The translations under genes and the position numbers were made by a program. This document shows, in pieces, positions 24,405 to 33,360 of a stretch of 64,000 nucleotides of DNA. This DNA comes from Gemmatimonadota bacterium. Its GTDB lineage: Bacteria > Gemmatimonadota > Gemmatimonadetes > Longimicrobiales > Gaopeijiaceae. Numbering within the stretch: the stretch's first letter is position 1; every line of letters starts with the position of its first letter. The notes below the pieces were generated by a model. The model saw only the letters and a list, made by a program, of their open reading frames with translations. It was not told the origin of the DNA and made no database searches. The stretch covers positions 248,001 to 312,000 of the forward strand of contig JAUIEJ010000008.1 of the NCBI GenBank assembly GCA_030428885.1, given 5' to 3'.

Positions 24405-26586
24405 TCCAGCTCAGGTCGTGGTTCGAGAGCGGCAGGGAGCGCACCCGGACCCCCGTGGCGGCGAAGATGGCATTGCAGAGGGCCGGGATCGCCGGCGGCA
24501 GGGCCGGCTCACCGAGCCCCGTGGGGTTGTTGTCGGTGATCACGAAGTGCACATCGACGGGCGGAGCCTGACGCATCTTCAGCAACGGGAAGGCGTTGAA
24601 ATTGGCCTGCACCGCTCGCCCGCCCTCGATGGTGATCTCCTGACCGAAGGCCTGGGACAAGGCGTCGATGACGCCGCCCTGCGTGTTGTTGCGGGCGTTG
24701 AGCGGGTTGATGATCTGGCTGCCCACGTCGCCCACCACCCACACCTGGTCCACCGACAGCTCGCCGGCCCGGCTCACCGTGGCCTGGATCACCTCGGCGA
24801 AGTAGCCCCGGTGGCTGTAGTGGAAGGCCACGCCCATTCCGGTGCCCCGGGGCAGGTCGCCGCGGCGGGCCCAGCCCGAGCGCTCGGCCACCGACTCCAG
24901 CACGGTGCGCATTCGCGCCGCGTCCAGGCCCTGGTCCTCTCCGGGGGTGGCCAGGACGTCGAGGCGGAACTGGACCGGGTCGGCGCCGGCGGCATGGGCC
25001 AGTTCGTCGAGGAACGACTGGTAGACGAAGGCCAGGGCGTTGCTTCCCGGTGCCCGCAGCGCGCCGGTGGGCACGCCCAGGGGCATCATGGACGCTCCCA
25101 TGGAGAAGTGGGGAACGAACCCGGCCGGGAACTCCGAACTCCGCACGCTGGCGCTGGAGGCGAACCGCTCGCCGTTGCCGAAGCTCACGAAGTGGTTGCG
25201 CCACGCCACGAGACGCCCGTCGGCGTCGACCCCGCCCTCCAGACGGTGGAATCCGGCCGGCCGATAGAGGTCGTGGCGGGTGTCGTCTTCCCGGGACCAG
25301 AGGAGCTTCACGGGCACACCCACCTCCCGGGCGATCCAGGCGGTCTCGGCCAGCCAGTCGTTGTAGAGCCGACGGCCGAAGCCGCCGCCCATGCGGGTCA
25401 GGTGGATGGTGACGTGTTCCGGGGGGATTCCCAGCGTCTCGGCCACGAGCCCCCGTCCGCCTCCCGGCGTCTGGGTCGGCGCCCACATCTCGATGCGTCC
25501 GTCCCGGAACTCGGCGGTGCAGTTCTGGGGCTCGAGAGGAGCGTGGGCCAGGAACGGATAGCTGTAGTCGCCCATGGCGGTGGCGGCGGCCCCGGCGAGG
25601 GCCGACGCCACGTCTCCGTCGTCGCGGAGGGCGCCGGCGGGGGTCTGTTCGAACAATTCGGCGGCCCGGGCGGCGAAGCCCGCACTGCTCTGGCTCGCCG
25701 TGGGTCCTTCGTCCCACTCCACCTCCAGGACCTCGTTGCGGACCCGGTTGGCGACCCACCAGTGGTCGGCCACGATGGCCACGCCGGGATTGAGCCCGCC
25801 CAGGTTGTCGGTGCCCTCCACCACGAAGGCGTGGCGAATGCCCGGTTCGGCCCGGACGGCGTCGAGATTGGCGCTGCGCACCTTCCCCCCGAACACGGGG
25901 CACTTCTCGAACACGGCGTAGAGCATGCCCGGGCGCGTGGTGTCGATGCCGTAGAGGGGCCGACCCGTGACGATGGCTTCGTTGTCGACGTCGGGAACGT
26001 CGGTCCCGATGATGCGGAAGTTGGCCGGGTCCTTGAGGGGCACGGACTCGAGGTCGGGAGCGGGGAGCGCCGCCGCGGCGTCGGTGAGATCGCCGTAGGG
26101 GACGGACCGCCCCGAGGCCCGGTGGTGAACCACGCCGGCCTCGGTCTCGAGTTCACCCTCGGGCACCGCCAGCATGCCCGCCGCCGCGGTGACCAGGACC
26201 GCCCGGGTGGCGGCGCCGATCCGGCGCATGGGCAGCCAGTGGGTCGGCGTGGCGTTGCTGCCGCCGGCGAACTGCCCGGAGAAGTTCTCGGCGTCGAGTC
26301 CACCCTGCACCACCGTGACGTCGGTCCAGGCCACGTCGAGTTCCTCGGCGATGAGCATGGGCAGCATGGTCTTCACGCCCTGGCCGATCTCGGGGTTCTG
26401 GGCCACCAGGGTCACCGTGCCGTCGGGGGCGATGGTGACGTGGGCGTTGGCCACGAACGACCGGCGCACGTCTCCCGCCGCTTCCGACGGCGTGAGGAAC
26501 TCGAACCAGCTCCCCACGGCCAGGCCGCCTCCCGCCAGCGCCGACACCTTGAGGAACTCCCGCCGGCCCAGCCCCGCCCGGGTCAC
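24400..26586 (-). CDS. Tat-exported molybdenum hydroxylase large subunit (IorB/xanthine dehydrogenase family)
   Basis: A 728-residue molybdopterin-binding catalytic subunit. It starts with a twin-arginine signal (RREFLKVS, R8-R9, then GGGLAVGSW), so it is folded and exported to the periplasm. Visible family motifs: [20 protein letters not shown], the molybdopterin-contact glycines THWLPMR and [35 protein letters not shown], and the C-terminal catalytic [20 protein letters not shown] with the active-site Glu. It matches isoquinoline 1-oxidoreductase-like and aldehyde dehydrogenase-like subunits; the substrate is unknown. GTG 26586 overlaps the small-subunit stop (GTGA), with GGAGG upstream. 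The cofactor need links it to modABC at 37-40 kb. Confidence 0.88.
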   Translation of the reverse strand: MTRAGLGRREFLKVSALAGGGLAVGSWFEFLTPSEAAGDVRRSFVANAHVTIAPDGTVTLVAQNPEIGQGVKTMLPMLIAEELDVAWTDVTVVQGGLDAENFSGQFAGGSNATPTHWLPMRRIGAATRAVLVTAAAGMLAVPEGELETEAGVVHHRASGRSVPYGDLTDAAAALPAPDLESVPLKDPANFRIIGTDVPDVDNEAIVTGRPLYGIDTTRPGMLYAVFEKCPVFGGKVRSANLDAVRAEPGIRHAFVVEGTDNLGGLNPGVAIVADHWWVANRVRNEVLEVEWDEGPTASQSSAGFAARAAELFEQTPAGALRDDGDVASALAGAAATAMGDYSYPFLAHAPLEPQNCTAEFRDGRIEMWAPTQTPGGGRGLVAETLGIPPEHVTIHLTRMGGGFGRRLYNDWLAETAWIAREVGVPVKLLWSREDDTRHDLYRPAGFHRLEGGVDADGRLVAWRNHFVSFGNGERFASSASVRSSEFPAGFVPHFSMGASMMPLGVPTGALRAPGSNALAFVYQSFLDELAHAAGADPVQFRLDVLATPGEDQGLDAARMRTVLESVAERSGWARRGDLPRGTGMGVAFHYSHRGYFAEVIQATVSRAGELSVDQVWVVGDVGSQIINPLNARNNTQGGVIDALSQAFGQEITIEGGRAVQANFNAFPLLKMRQAPPVDVHFVITDNNPTGLGEPALPPAIPALCNAIFAATGVRVRSLPLSNHDLSWS

Positions 26587-27074
26587 GACGCACCTCCGCC
26601 CCGCTGGGCCGTCTCGTCGGTGATGGTGGCGGCCGCCCGGTGGATGCCCTCCCGGATGCGGAGATAGGTGCCGCACCGGCAGAGATTGCGATCCAGGGCC
26701 CGGTCGATGTCGTCGTCCGACGGGGCCGGGTTTTCGGCGAGGAGGGCCGCGGCGGCCATGATCTGACCGGCCTGGCAATACCCGCACTGGGGGACGTCGA
26801 GTTCGCGCCAGACCTGCTGCACCGGGTGGCTCCCGTCGGGCGAGAGGCCCTCGATGGTGGTGACGTTTCGGTCGGCCACCGTCTCGATCCGGGTCCGGCA
26901 ACTGCGGGTGGCGGTGCCGTCGATGTGGACGGTGCACGCCCCGCACTGGGAGATGCCGCAGCCGAACTTGGTGCCCTTCAGGTCCAGGACGTCTCGGAGC
27001 ACCCAGAGGAGAGGCATGTCGGCGGGGACGTCGACCGTGACGACCTCACCGTTGACGCGAAACGAAACGGGCAT
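26583..27074 (-). CDS. Molybdenum hydroxylase [2Fe-2S] small subunit
   Basis: A 163-residue electron-transfer subunit with a plant-type ferredoxin domain (cluster ligands C39, C44, C47 and C59 in [19 protein letters not shown]) and the second, all-helical [2Fe-2S] domain (C97, C100 in [10 protein letters not shown]132, C134 in LCRCGTY). It has no export signal, so it would travel with the Tat-exported large subunit as a preassembled complex. It is the promoter-proximal gene of the two-gene operon. Confidence 0.92.
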   Translation of the reverse strand: MPVSFRVNGEVVTVDVPADMPLLWVLRDVLDLKGTKFGCGISQCGACTVHIDGTATRSCRTRIETVADRNVTTIEGLSPDGSHPVQQVWRELDVPQCGYCQAGQIMAAAALLAENPAPSDDDIDRALDRNLCRCGTYLRIREGIHRAAATITDETAQRGGGAS

Positions 27075-27100
27075 GGCGGATTCTTCCTGAGATCACGAAT

Positions 27101-27133
27101 GGAGCGCGACGGCCCGAAGGGAGCCGTCGCTCC
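27101..27133 (-). terminator. GC-rich hairpin after the CBM48/sigma operon
   Basis: GACGGC (27108-27113) and GCCGTC (27123-27128), extended outwards by GGAGC and GCTCC with a small bulge. It lies between the end of the operon at 27,179 and the start of the hydroxylase operon, both minus strand, so it could end transcription of the former. No clear T-run. Confidence 0.45.
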
Positions 27134-27178
27134 GCTACCGTAGGGTCGTGCCGGCCGTCGAGGCAAGAGAATCCGCCC

Positions 27179-27841
27179 TCAGTCGCCCCCGCCCCGTCGA
27201 TCCCGGCTCACGGGCTCCGATCCCGGGGGGGCCGGGGGGCCCACCCGACCCCCGCTGTCGCGGATGCGTCGACGCAGGGCGTCCAGGGCGGCGTCGGTGG
27301 AGCCCCGTTCCCGCATGAGCCGGCGCGCGAGGGCGGGGATGTCCAGGAGGGCGTCGTCGGCCGCCCGGCGGGCCAGTGCCTCCCGTAGCACCGAGAGGGC
27401 GTCGTCGGCGGGAATCCCCGACTGCACCAGATCGGCCAGAACCACGAGGGCCACGGGACGTCGCTCCCCCTGCTGGAGTCCCTGCAGGGTGGTCGACGGT
27501 ACGCCCCGGGTGAGGGCGTCGACGCCCGCCACCAGAAGCGCCGGGTCCACGGAGCCACCCAGGAGTCCCCGAGCATCCCGCAGTCGCGCGGCGTAGGCGT
27601 TGAGGGCCGGGACCAGGCGAGCCGACGGAACGCCCTTGGCCGCCCCTTCCAGCGCCTTGGCGAAGAGGGGGTCGGCGGGCAGTCCGTCGCGCTCGGCGTC
27701 CGCGGCCAGGCGCTCCACCGAGGCGAGGGTCTCGGCGTCCAGGACCGCTCGGGCCCGGTCCCGATTCGTCGTCTGTGCCGCCGACGACGCGGGAATCAAC
27801 CACAGGGCCGCGCAGACGGCGGCGGTCATCCGGATCTTCAT
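27179..27841 (-). CDS. Exported alpha-helical protein of unknown function
   Basis: A 220-residue protein with a signal peptide (MKIRMTAAVCAALWLIPASSAA). The mature part is helical and built of roughly 40-residue repeats with alanine/leucine spacing (SVERLAADAERDGLPADPL, ALEGAAKGVPSARLVPALN, GVDALTRGVPSTTLQGL, LVQSGIPADDALSVLREAL), each carrying a GxP at the turn, like a small solenoid. I do not recognise a named family. ATG overlaps the stop of the CBM48-bearing outer-membrane-like gene as ATGA, so it is the last gene of the sigma factor operon and presumably under its control. Confidence 0.65.
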   Translation of the reverse strand: MKIRMTAAVCAALWLIPASSAAQTTNRDRARAVLDAETLASVERLAADAERDGLPADPLFAKALEGAAKGVPSARLVPALNAYAARLRDARGLLGGSVDPALLVAGVDALTRGVPSTTLQGLQQGERRPVALVVLADLVQSGIPADDALSVLREALARRAADDALLDIPALARRLMRERGSTDAALDALRRRIRDSGGRVGPPAPPGSEPVSRDRRGGGD

Positions 27842-28992
27842 GGCAGTCCTCCTTCGTCTTCGTCGGCCACCACGAGGGTGGCGTTCATGCGTCCCCATTC
27901 ATCGGGTACGTTTCCCGACAGTCCCTCGGGCACGTACCACTCCCCGTCGACCCGGAACCCGTAGTGGTACACTCCCGGCGCCACGGGAAGGTCGGCGGTC
28001 CACGCGCCTCCGTCGCGGCGCATGGGTGTGGGACTCCATCCCGTGAAGTCCCCCATCACTTCGACCTGATCGGCGCTCCGCGCCCGGGAATCGTCCAGGC
28101 GGAACCGGGCCACGGCCCCGTCGTCGACCCACTCGACCCGGGAGGGTGGCGGCGGAGGTCCGCCGAAGGTCGCCAGGGTCCAGCCCACGACCACACCGGC
28201 CTGGTCCCCGGCCTCCACCAGGGTCAGGGGATCGGGGGTCGCGCGCCCGGCGGTGGCCGCCACGGTCACCGCGCCTCCCACGGGCACCACCAGGGCGACG
28301 CCGCCGGTCCACTCGGTGCCCAGGGGCGTGTCCCAGGCCCCGGCGTCCATGCGCACGGCCCAGCGACGGGCCGCCCAGGTGGCCGATCCCTCGACCCGCC
28401 GGAAGGGCCCTCCCGCCGACTCCCAGGTGCCCACGGTTCCGCCCGCGATCCACCGGTCGCCCCGAACGGCCACGTCCAGGTCCAGGCCCCGGCTCCACAG
28501 GTCCCGTTCCGCCCGGCGAACCCGGTCGGGGCTCGGGCGCACCTCCACCAGCGTCGAGCCGGTCCCGGCCTCGGCCCGGAGGGTGGCCGCCACGCGCCCC
28601 GCCACGAACCGGGCGGCGGGTCCGCCCCGGAGGGAGCCGGTGCGGTAGGTGAAGGGATCCCGGATCCGGAAGGCTCCCCCGCGCCCCATCACGCCCACCC
28701 CGGTGCCCGGACCGGTGAACAGCTCCAGGGTGCCGGCGGCCGAGACGAAGTCGGCTCCGGTGGCGTCGTCAGCCGACAGTCCCCCGTGCACCGACGCCGT
28801 CGCGGCGAGGCGGTCGCCGGTCCACTCCACGACGCCCCCGGCGACGCCGTAGAGCGCCGCGTCGCCCACGGCATCGGCGCCGGGGAGGGAGGTGGCCCCC
28901 CCGAACTGGAGCAGCCACCGACCCTGTCCCGCGGCGGGCGACCCGAGCAGGGTCGCCGCCAACAGCGACACGGTGGGAGACGGGACTCTCAC
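27838..28992 (-). CDS. Exported beta-rich protein with C-terminal glycogen-binding-like domain
   Basis: A 384-residue protein with signal peptide (first ~28 residues) and a long region of short alternating strands ending in aromatic or small residues (for example RWLLQFGG, GVAGGVVEWTGDRLAATASV, RWIAGGTVGTWES), which looks like a beta-barrel outer-membrane protein. The C-terminal 90 residues form a CBM48/AMPK-type early-set domain: VEVMGDFTGWSPTPMRR, then GVYHYGFRVDGEWYVP. GTG start overlaps the anti-sigma gene stop (GTGA). It shares its C-terminal domain type with the anti-sigma protein, which suggests both recognise the same glycan or that the domains interact. Confidence 0.65.
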   Translation of the reverse strand: MRVPSPTVSLLAATLLGSPAAGQGRWLLQFGGATSLPGADAVGDAALYGVAGGVVEWTGDRLAATASVHGGLSADDATGADFVSAAGTLELFTGPGTGVGVMGRGGAFRIRDPFTYRTGSLRGGPAARFVAGRVAATLRAEAGTGSTLVEVRPSPDRVRRAERDLWSRGLDLDVAVRGDRWIAGGTVGTWESAGGPFRRVEGSATWAARRWAVRMDAGAWDTPLGTEWTGGVALVVPVGGAVTVAATAGRATPDPLTLVEAGDQAGVVVGWTLATFGGPPPPPSRVEWVDDGAVARFRLDDSRARSADQVEVMGDFTGWSPTPMRRDGGAWTADLPVAPGVYHYGFRVDGEWYVPEGLSGNVPDEWGRMNATLVVADEDEGGLP

Positions 28993-29615
28993 GAGCTGCG
29001 CTCCGGCAGGGGCACGGCCAACACCGCGTTGCGGTTTCCGAACCCGTCGTCGGCGTAGCGTTCGGCCAGGGGGTCGGTGACCCAGCGCTCGCCGTCCACC
29101 ACGAACATGTACTCGTGCACCCCGGGCTCCAGCGGAACGCGCAGGGTCCACACGCCGTCGCCGTCGGGATCGTCCATGGCGGCGTCGGCGGTCCACTGGT
29201 TGAAGTCCCCGCTCACGGCCACCGTCCGGGCTCCCGGGGCGTCCAGACTGAACTGGACGTAGACCACGGGGGACTCGGGGTCGACGGTGGGCGCGGATCC
29301 GTCGGAGGCGATCCAGGGCGGGATCGTCACCAGGGCCAGGACGGCGGCGGCGAGCCCGCCCACGGCCAGGGGCGAGAGGCGGAAGGTCAGGGGGCGCCGG
29401 AGCCAGGCCAGGAGCCCGGGCCGGGTGCCCGCGCCGGCCTTCGCCCGAACCTGAGCCATGACCCGGGACTCGATCCAGGCGGGGGCCGGGCCCGGCACGT
29501 CGCTGCGGAGCGACGCGTTGATGCGGGACCAGAGTTCGGCGTCGCGCCGGGTGTCGTCGTCCATCTCCCGGCCGTCGATGTCGCCGTCGAGCCAGGCGTG
29601 CAGGTCGTCGTTCAT
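28989..29615 (-). CDS. Membrane anti-sigma-like protein fused to an extracytoplasmic CBM48-like domain
   Basis: A 208-residue protein. Residues 1-75 are a short acidic cytoplasmic domain (NDDLHAWLDGDIDGREMDDD) as found in ECF anti-sigma factors, without a zinc HxxxCxxC. One membrane helix (LAVGGLAAAVLALVTIPPWI, about 88-107) leads to an extracytoplasmic glycogen-binding-like domain with VAVSGDFNQWTADAAM and GVHEYMFVVDGERWVTDP. It overlaps the sigma factor gene by ATGA and the following gene by GTGA. The design suggests that binding of a polysaccharide or a partner outside the inner membrane controls release of the sigma factor; this is inference. Confidence 0.75.
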   Translation of the reverse strand: MNDDLHAWLDGDIDGREMDDDTRRDAELWSRINASLRSDVPGPAPAWIESRVMAQVRAKAGAGTRPGLLAWLRRPLTFRLSPLAVGGLAAAVLALVTIPPWIASDGSAPTVDPESPVVYVQFSLDAPGARTVAVSGDFNQWTADAAMDDPDGDGVWTLRVPLEPGVHEYMFVVDGERWVTDPLAERYADDGFGNRNAVLAVPLPERSS

Positions 29616-30160
29616 CGGTAGGCCTCCAGGATCGTCTGCAACTCCTCCCGGGCGCGGTGGACCCGCATCTTCAGGGCGGGCACCGACACGCCCAGGAGGG
29701 CCGACATCTCGTCGTAGGGTCGCCCGTCGACGTGCTTGAGCACGAAGGCCTCGCGCTGTTCCGGATCGAGGCGATCCAGCGCCGCCGAGAGGCGACGGCG
29801 GACCTCGGCGCGCCCGGCCTCGGCTTCGGGGAGGGCCTCGGGGTCGGGCAGGGGCGGAAGGACGTCCACCGAGACGTCCCTGCGGCGCCGACTCTTCAGG
29901 TGGTCCCGACAGGCGTTGGCGAGAATCCGGAAGAGCCATCCCCCGACCCGCTCCGGTTCCCGGCATCGGTCCAGGCGCTCGAACCCCCGAACGAACGCGC
30001 GCTGCACCAGGTCGGCGGCGTCGTCGGCCTGTCCCACCATGCGTTCGGCGTGGGCGTACAGCACGTCCTGGTATCGGCGCACCAGGACCGCGAAGTCCTC
30101 GGTGCGTCCGGACAGTACCGCCCGCACGGCGTCGGCGTCGGAAAGGGTGTGGTGCACCAT
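29612..30160 (-). CDS. ECF RNA polymerase sigma factor
   Basis: A 182-residue ECF sigma factor with region 2 (FAVLVRRYQDVLYAHAERMVGQADDAADLVQRAFVRG-type helix, promoter melting and -10 recognition, about residues 20-60) and region 4 (LDRLDPEQREAFVLKHVDG then YDEMSALLGVSVPALKMRVHRARE, -35 recognition). It is followed by its likely anti-sigma partner in an ATGA overlap. No ribosome-binding site precedes ATG 30160; a CATATT sequence lies about 6 bases upstream, so the mRNA may be leaderless. Confidence 0.9.
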   Translation of the reverse strand: MVHHTLSDADAVRAVLSGRTEDFAVLVRRYQDVLYAHAERMVGQADDAADLVQRAFVRGFERLDRCREPERVGGWLFRILANACRDHLKSRRRRDVSVDVLPPLPDPEALPEAEAGRAEVRRRLSAALDRLDPEQREAFVLKHVDGRPYDEMSALLGVSVPALKMRVHRAREELQTILEAYR

Positions 30161-30177
30161 GGGAGCAATATGGGGCG

Positions 30178-30211
30178 CGGGCCCCCGGAACGCCGGGCGC
30201 CCGGGGGCCCG
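30178..30211 (-). terminator. Strong GC hairpin between lipoprotein gene and sigma gene
   Basis: CGGGCCCCCGG (30178-30188) and CCGGGGGCCCG (30201-30211) form a perfect 11-bp stem with a 12-base loop. It lies just after the stop of the lipoprotein gene and just before the sigma factor gene, isolating the two minus-strand units. No T-run is present. Confidence 0.55.
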
Positions 30212-30216
30212 ACCCG

Positions 30217-30906
30217 TCATCCGAGGAGCCAGTAGGAGAGGACGGCGGACTTCCAGAGCGCGGCCACGCCCCGGAGCTCGCCGGCGTCCAGCTTCTCCAC
30301 CCCGTGGGTGTAGAAGGTCACCGCCCACGAGAGCACCAGGCCCCGCACACCGTCGTCGTCGCCCACCGCGGCGGCGGCCTGGGTGAGGAGCTCGGTGGCG
30401 GTGTTCTTCACCGCCGTCGCTTCCTCGTGGGTGATGCCCCCGGGCAGGATCCAGGCCTTGAGGGCCGTCCAGCAGGCGGCCTGGGCCGCTCGAACCGCGG
30501 CTCCCGTGTCGCCGGCGTCCAGGGCCGCCACGGCGGCTCGTTCGTACTCCTCGGCGTCCTGGAGCAGCGCTTCCTGTCGGTCGTCGGCGCCCTCGAGGCG
30601 GAGGGTCTCGGTGGCCAGCTCCACGGCGGCTCCGGCGAACGCCACGGCCAGGCCCACGCGGTCCACGGCCGGCCGGTCGATGCCCCGGTCACGGTCGCGC
30701 TGACGGGTTCGTTCCGCGTCTCCGAACATCGACTCCTGCTGGGTCTCCACCTGAAGGGTGGTGCCGTCCAGGGCGGCCTCGGTGAGGGGGGTCTCCTGCA
30801 GGTCGGGGGTCAGGGGCTCGGTGCCGTCCTGACAGGCCGTCAGGGCCACGACGCCGAGCAGCGCCCATGCGGGGGCCGTGCCGGCCCGGGTGCGAACAGT
30901 GGTCAT
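30217..30906 (-). CDS. Helical lipoprotein of unknown function
   Basis: A 229-residue protein with a lipoprotein signal (WALLGVVALTACQDG; cysteine about residue 25). The mature part is predicted helical, rich in Ala, Glu and Leu, with several regularly spaced alanine helices (VGLAVAFAGAAVELATETL, ERAAVAALDAGDTGAAVRAA, ELLTQAAAAVGDDD). I do not recognise a family. GGAG precedes the ATG. It is a single-gene unit closed by the hairpin at 30,178-30,211 and diverges from the HipA-like gene. Confidence 0.65.
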   Translation of the reverse strand: MTTVRTRAGTAPAWALLGVVALTACQDGTEPLTPDLQETPLTEAALDGTTLQVETQQESMFGDAERTRQRDRDRGIDRPAVDRVGLAVAFAGAAVELATETLRLEGADDRQEALLQDAEEYERAAVAALDAGDTGAAVRAAQAACWTALKAWILPGGITHEEATAVKNTATELLTQAAAAVGDDDGVRGLVLSWAVTFYTHGVEKLDAGELRGVAALWKSAVLSYWLLG

Positions 30907-30985
30907 GGTGCGTCTCCGGTTGAGGGAAGTTCACCCCCTAGACGACCGGTTGCCGGGAAACGTCACTGGCGGTTTCTTCCCGGGC

Positions 30986-31786
30986 ATGTCGACGCTGCCT
31001 CTTCATGCCGCTCTCCGCTACGTGGAGCCCCTCCGGGAGGGAGGATCTCTTCCCGCCGTCGTGGACACCGACGGGGGGGTGTACGTGGTGAAGTTCCGGG
31101 GGGCGGGCCAGGGTCCCGGGGCGCTGGTGGCCGAACTCATCGTGGGAGAGCTGGCCCGGGAGGCGGGGCTCCCGGTTCCCGAGCTGGCCCTGGTCGAGGT
31201 GGATCCGGTGTTCGGCCGCACCGAGCCGGATCCGGAGATCCAGGACCTGCTCCGGGCGAGTCACGGCGTCAACGTGGGGGTCGCCTACCTCGAGGGGGCC
31301 TTCAATTTCGACTCCCGCGCGGCGGGGGAGTTCATCGACGCCGACCTGGCGGCCGAGATCGTGTGGCTCGACGCCTTCGTCACCAACCCCGATCGGACCC
31401 ACCGCAATCCCAACCTCCTGATCCAGGGGCGCCGGCCCTGGCTCATCGATCACGGAGCCGCTCTCTACCACCACCACGATTGGTCGAGGGTGGACGAGGC
31501 CCGCACCGTAGCCCCGTTCGCCCGCCTGGGAGAGCACGTCCTCCTTGCGGAGGCCGGTGATCCGGGCGAGGCCGACGACCGCATCGCCGCCCGCCTCGAC
31601 GCCGACGTGTTCGGGCGGGTGATGGAGCGGGTCCCCCCCGAGCTGCTGTCCGACGACGATCGGGCGCGGCATCGGGGCTGGCTCGAAACCCGGTGGGCCC
31701 GGCGGGGCGCGGTGGTGGACGGCGCCCGGGCGGCGGCGGACGAGGCCCGGGCCCGGCCCCTCACTCCACGCTCGTACCGGCGATGA
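30986..31786 (+). CDS. HipA-like kinase domain protein
   Basis: A 266-residue protein of the HipA-like kinase group (HipA_2 type, without the N-terminal HipA couple domain). It shows the ATP-lysine strand GGVYVVKFRGAGQG, a helix with LIVGELAREAGLPVPELALVEVD, the catalytic-loop equivalent DAFVTNPDRTHRNPNLL and the DFG equivalent WLIDHGAALY. Catalytic Asp and Asn are therefore present. No HipB-like antitoxin is adjacent; instead its stop overlaps a DUF3037 gene (ATGA). HipA-like kinase plus DUF3037 is a recurring pair of unknown function. No ribosome-binding site is visible before ATG 30986. Confidence 0.8.
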   Translation: MSTLPLHAALRYVEPLREGGSLPAVVDTDGGVYVVKFRGAGQGPGALVAELIVGELAREAGLPVPELALVEVDPVFGRTEPDPEIQDLLRASHGVNVGVAYLEGAFNFDSRAAGEFIDADLAAEIVWLDAFVTNPDRTHRNPNLLIQGRRPWLIDHGAALYHHHDWSRVDEARTVAPFARLGEHVLLAEAGDPGEADDRIAARLDADVFGRVMERVPPELLSDDDRARHRGWLETRWARRGAVVDGARAAADEARARPLTPRSYRR

Positions 31787-32172
31787 CGACGCCCCGGGTC
31801 GGATACCAGTTCGCCTACCTGCGGGTGGTTCCCCGGGTCCACCTGGGAGCGTTCGTGAACGTGGGGGTCGTCCTCCACGCGCGCACCGCCGACTACCTGG
31901 CCCTGGCGGTGGTGAAGGACGCCGACGAACTCGCGCGGCGGGCCCCCCACGTGGACGTCCCCGTGCTGTGCCGATACCTGGAGAGCCTCGAGGCGGTGGC
32001 GGCGGGGGATCCCTCGGCGGGGCCCGTGGCGCTAGGGCCTCCGTCGGAGCGCTTCCACTGGCTCACGGCGCCCCGGTCCGACGTGCTCCAGTGTTCGCCG
32101 GTCCACGTCGGGGTGACGCGCGACCCCGCGGCCGAACTGGTGGCCCTCTTCGCCCCCATCGCCGGGTCCTGA
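31783..32172 (+). CDS. DUF3037 protein paired with the HipA-like kinase
   Basis: A 129-residue protein starting YQFAYLRVVPRVHLGAFVNVGVVLHA, which is the typical N-terminal signature of DUF3037, followed by a helical part (DADELARRAPHVDVPVLCRYLESLE) and the short C-terminal block LTAPRSDVLQCSPVHVGVTRDPAAEL. Function unknown. ATG overlaps the HipA-like stop, so the two proteins are made together and probably interact; whether this is a toxin-antitoxin pair is not shown. Confidence 0.85.
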   Translation: MTTPRVGYQFAYLRVVPRVHLGAFVNVGVVLHARTADYLALAVVKDADELARRAPHVDVPVLCRYLESLEAVAAGDPSAGPVALGPPSERFHWLTAPRSDVLQCSPVHVGVTRDPAAELVALFAPIAGS

Positions 32173-32184
32173 TCCGGCCGGACG

Positions 32185-32781
32185 TCAGTCCCGGACCCCG
32201 GGACTCGCCTCCAGCACCGTCAGTTCGCCGGTGGCCGTGTCGACCACCGCACCCACCAGCCCCACCGTACCGGCCTCGATCCCGGTGCGCATGGCGTGGG
32301 AGTCGTTGCGCAGCGTGCGGAGCTGATGGCGGACGTTGGCCGCCACGGCGGCGTCGATGTCCCGCTCTCCCGGCTCCAGGGCGGCGCCGATGTGGTGGAG
32401 CAGGGTCGGAATCCGGCCCGGCGTGGGGTCGTCGGCCAGCGCGGCCTGGACCGCCCCGCACCCGGTGTGGCCCAGGACCATGACCAGGGGCGTACCCAGT
32501 ACGACCACCGCGTATTCGAGGCTCCCGATCTGCTCGGCCGACGCCACGTTTCCCGCCACCCGAACCACGAAGATGTCGCCGAATCCCGCGTCGAAGAGGA
32601 TCTCCAGGGGGACCCGGGAGTCGGCGCAGCCCAGGATGGCCGCCCAGGGCTTCTGGCCGCCGGCCAGTGCGGCGATGCGGTCCAGGCCCCGGTTGGGACC
32701 CCGGGCTTCGTCCGAGAGAAAACGCCGGTTCCCGTCGAGGAGGGTTCGGAGTGCGGCTCGGGGTCCGTCGGGATGGGACAC
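32185..32781 (-). CDS. Beta-class carbonic anhydrase
   Basis: A 198-residue enzyme interconverting CO2 and bicarbonate. Zinc ligands C52, H105 and C108 and the catalytic dyad D54/R56 are seen in GCADSRVP and GHTGCGA; the N-terminal helix LLDGNRRFLSDEARGP is the usual dimerisation arm. No signal peptide, so cytoplasmic. It converges with the DUF3037 gene. Confidence 0.94.
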   Translation of the reverse strand: MSHPDGPRAALRTLLDGNRRFLSDEARGPNRGLDRIAALAGGQKPWAAILGCADSRVPLEILFDAGFGDIFVVRVAGNVASAEQIGSLEYAVVVLGTPLVMVLGHTGCGAVQAALADDPTPGRIPTLLHHIGAALEPGERDIDAAVAANVRHQLRTLRNDSHAMRTGIEAGTVGLVGAVVDTATGELTVLEASPGVRD

Positions 32782-33014
32782 GGAGGATCCTCGTCGCGTG
32801 GGAGGGGTGGGCCCCGGGGTAGGAGGGGGCCGGTGGGAGGGTCGGCAAAGCTAACCCGAGGCACGGCCTCGGGGCACCGGGCCCGAGGGGCGTGGCCGCG
32901 TCCCGCCGTGGGGCTCGATGCATGAATTGCCGCGCACCCGTTGCCAATTCCGCCCGAAGCGCACAGACTAGGCACGTTCCGTCGACGCCCAACCCCTCCA
33001 CAGGAGACGTCCAG

Positions 33015-33308
33015 ATGACGAAGGACGAGTTCGCCGAGAAGCTGGCGAAGAAGAGTGACCTTTCGAAGGCGAAGGCCAAGGAGGTCATCGAGGCCATTTT
33101 CTCCACCGAGCCCCGCCACGGCATCATCGCCATCGAACTCGATGCCGGCCGTGATTTCACCATCACCGGATTCGGCACCTTCGGTACCCGGAGCCGGAAG
33201 AAGCGGGAAGGCCGCAACCCCCGCACGGGCGAGGCCATCACCATCCCCGCCATGAAGGTCCCGACCTTCCGCGCCGGTCGCGGCCTGAAGGACCGCGTGC
33301 GCGACTGA
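33015..33308 (+). CDS. HU-family DNA-binding protein
   Basis: A 97-residue nucleoid protein: MTKDEFAEKLAKKSDLSKAK (helix 1), the DNA-arm region FGTFGTRSRKKREGRNPRTGE with ITIPAMKVPTFRAGRGLKD at the C-terminus. The arm motif GRNPRTGE with the DNA-intercalating proline is intact. AGGAG lies 9 bases before the ATG. TTGCCA (32941-32946) with a weak -10 about 18 bases later may be its promoter. It is a single-gene unit ended by the hairpin at 33,361-33,395. Confidence 0.93.
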   Translation: MTKDEFAEKLAKKSDLSKAKAKEVIEAIFSTEPRHGIIAIELDAGRDFTITGFGTFGTRSRKKREGRNPRTGEAITIPAMKVPTFRAGRGLKDRVRD

Positions 33309-33360
33309 GTCGACCCTCTCGACGCGGATCGGAACCAACGGTCCGCCGCGTCGTGTCGCA

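Noticed and set aside
24400..26946. An 848-codon continuous frame for the hydroxylase large subunit starting upstream
   Set aside because: The first 120 codons are the wrong frame of the 2Fe-2S subunit gene; the real start is GTG 26586 with GGAGG and a Tat signal.
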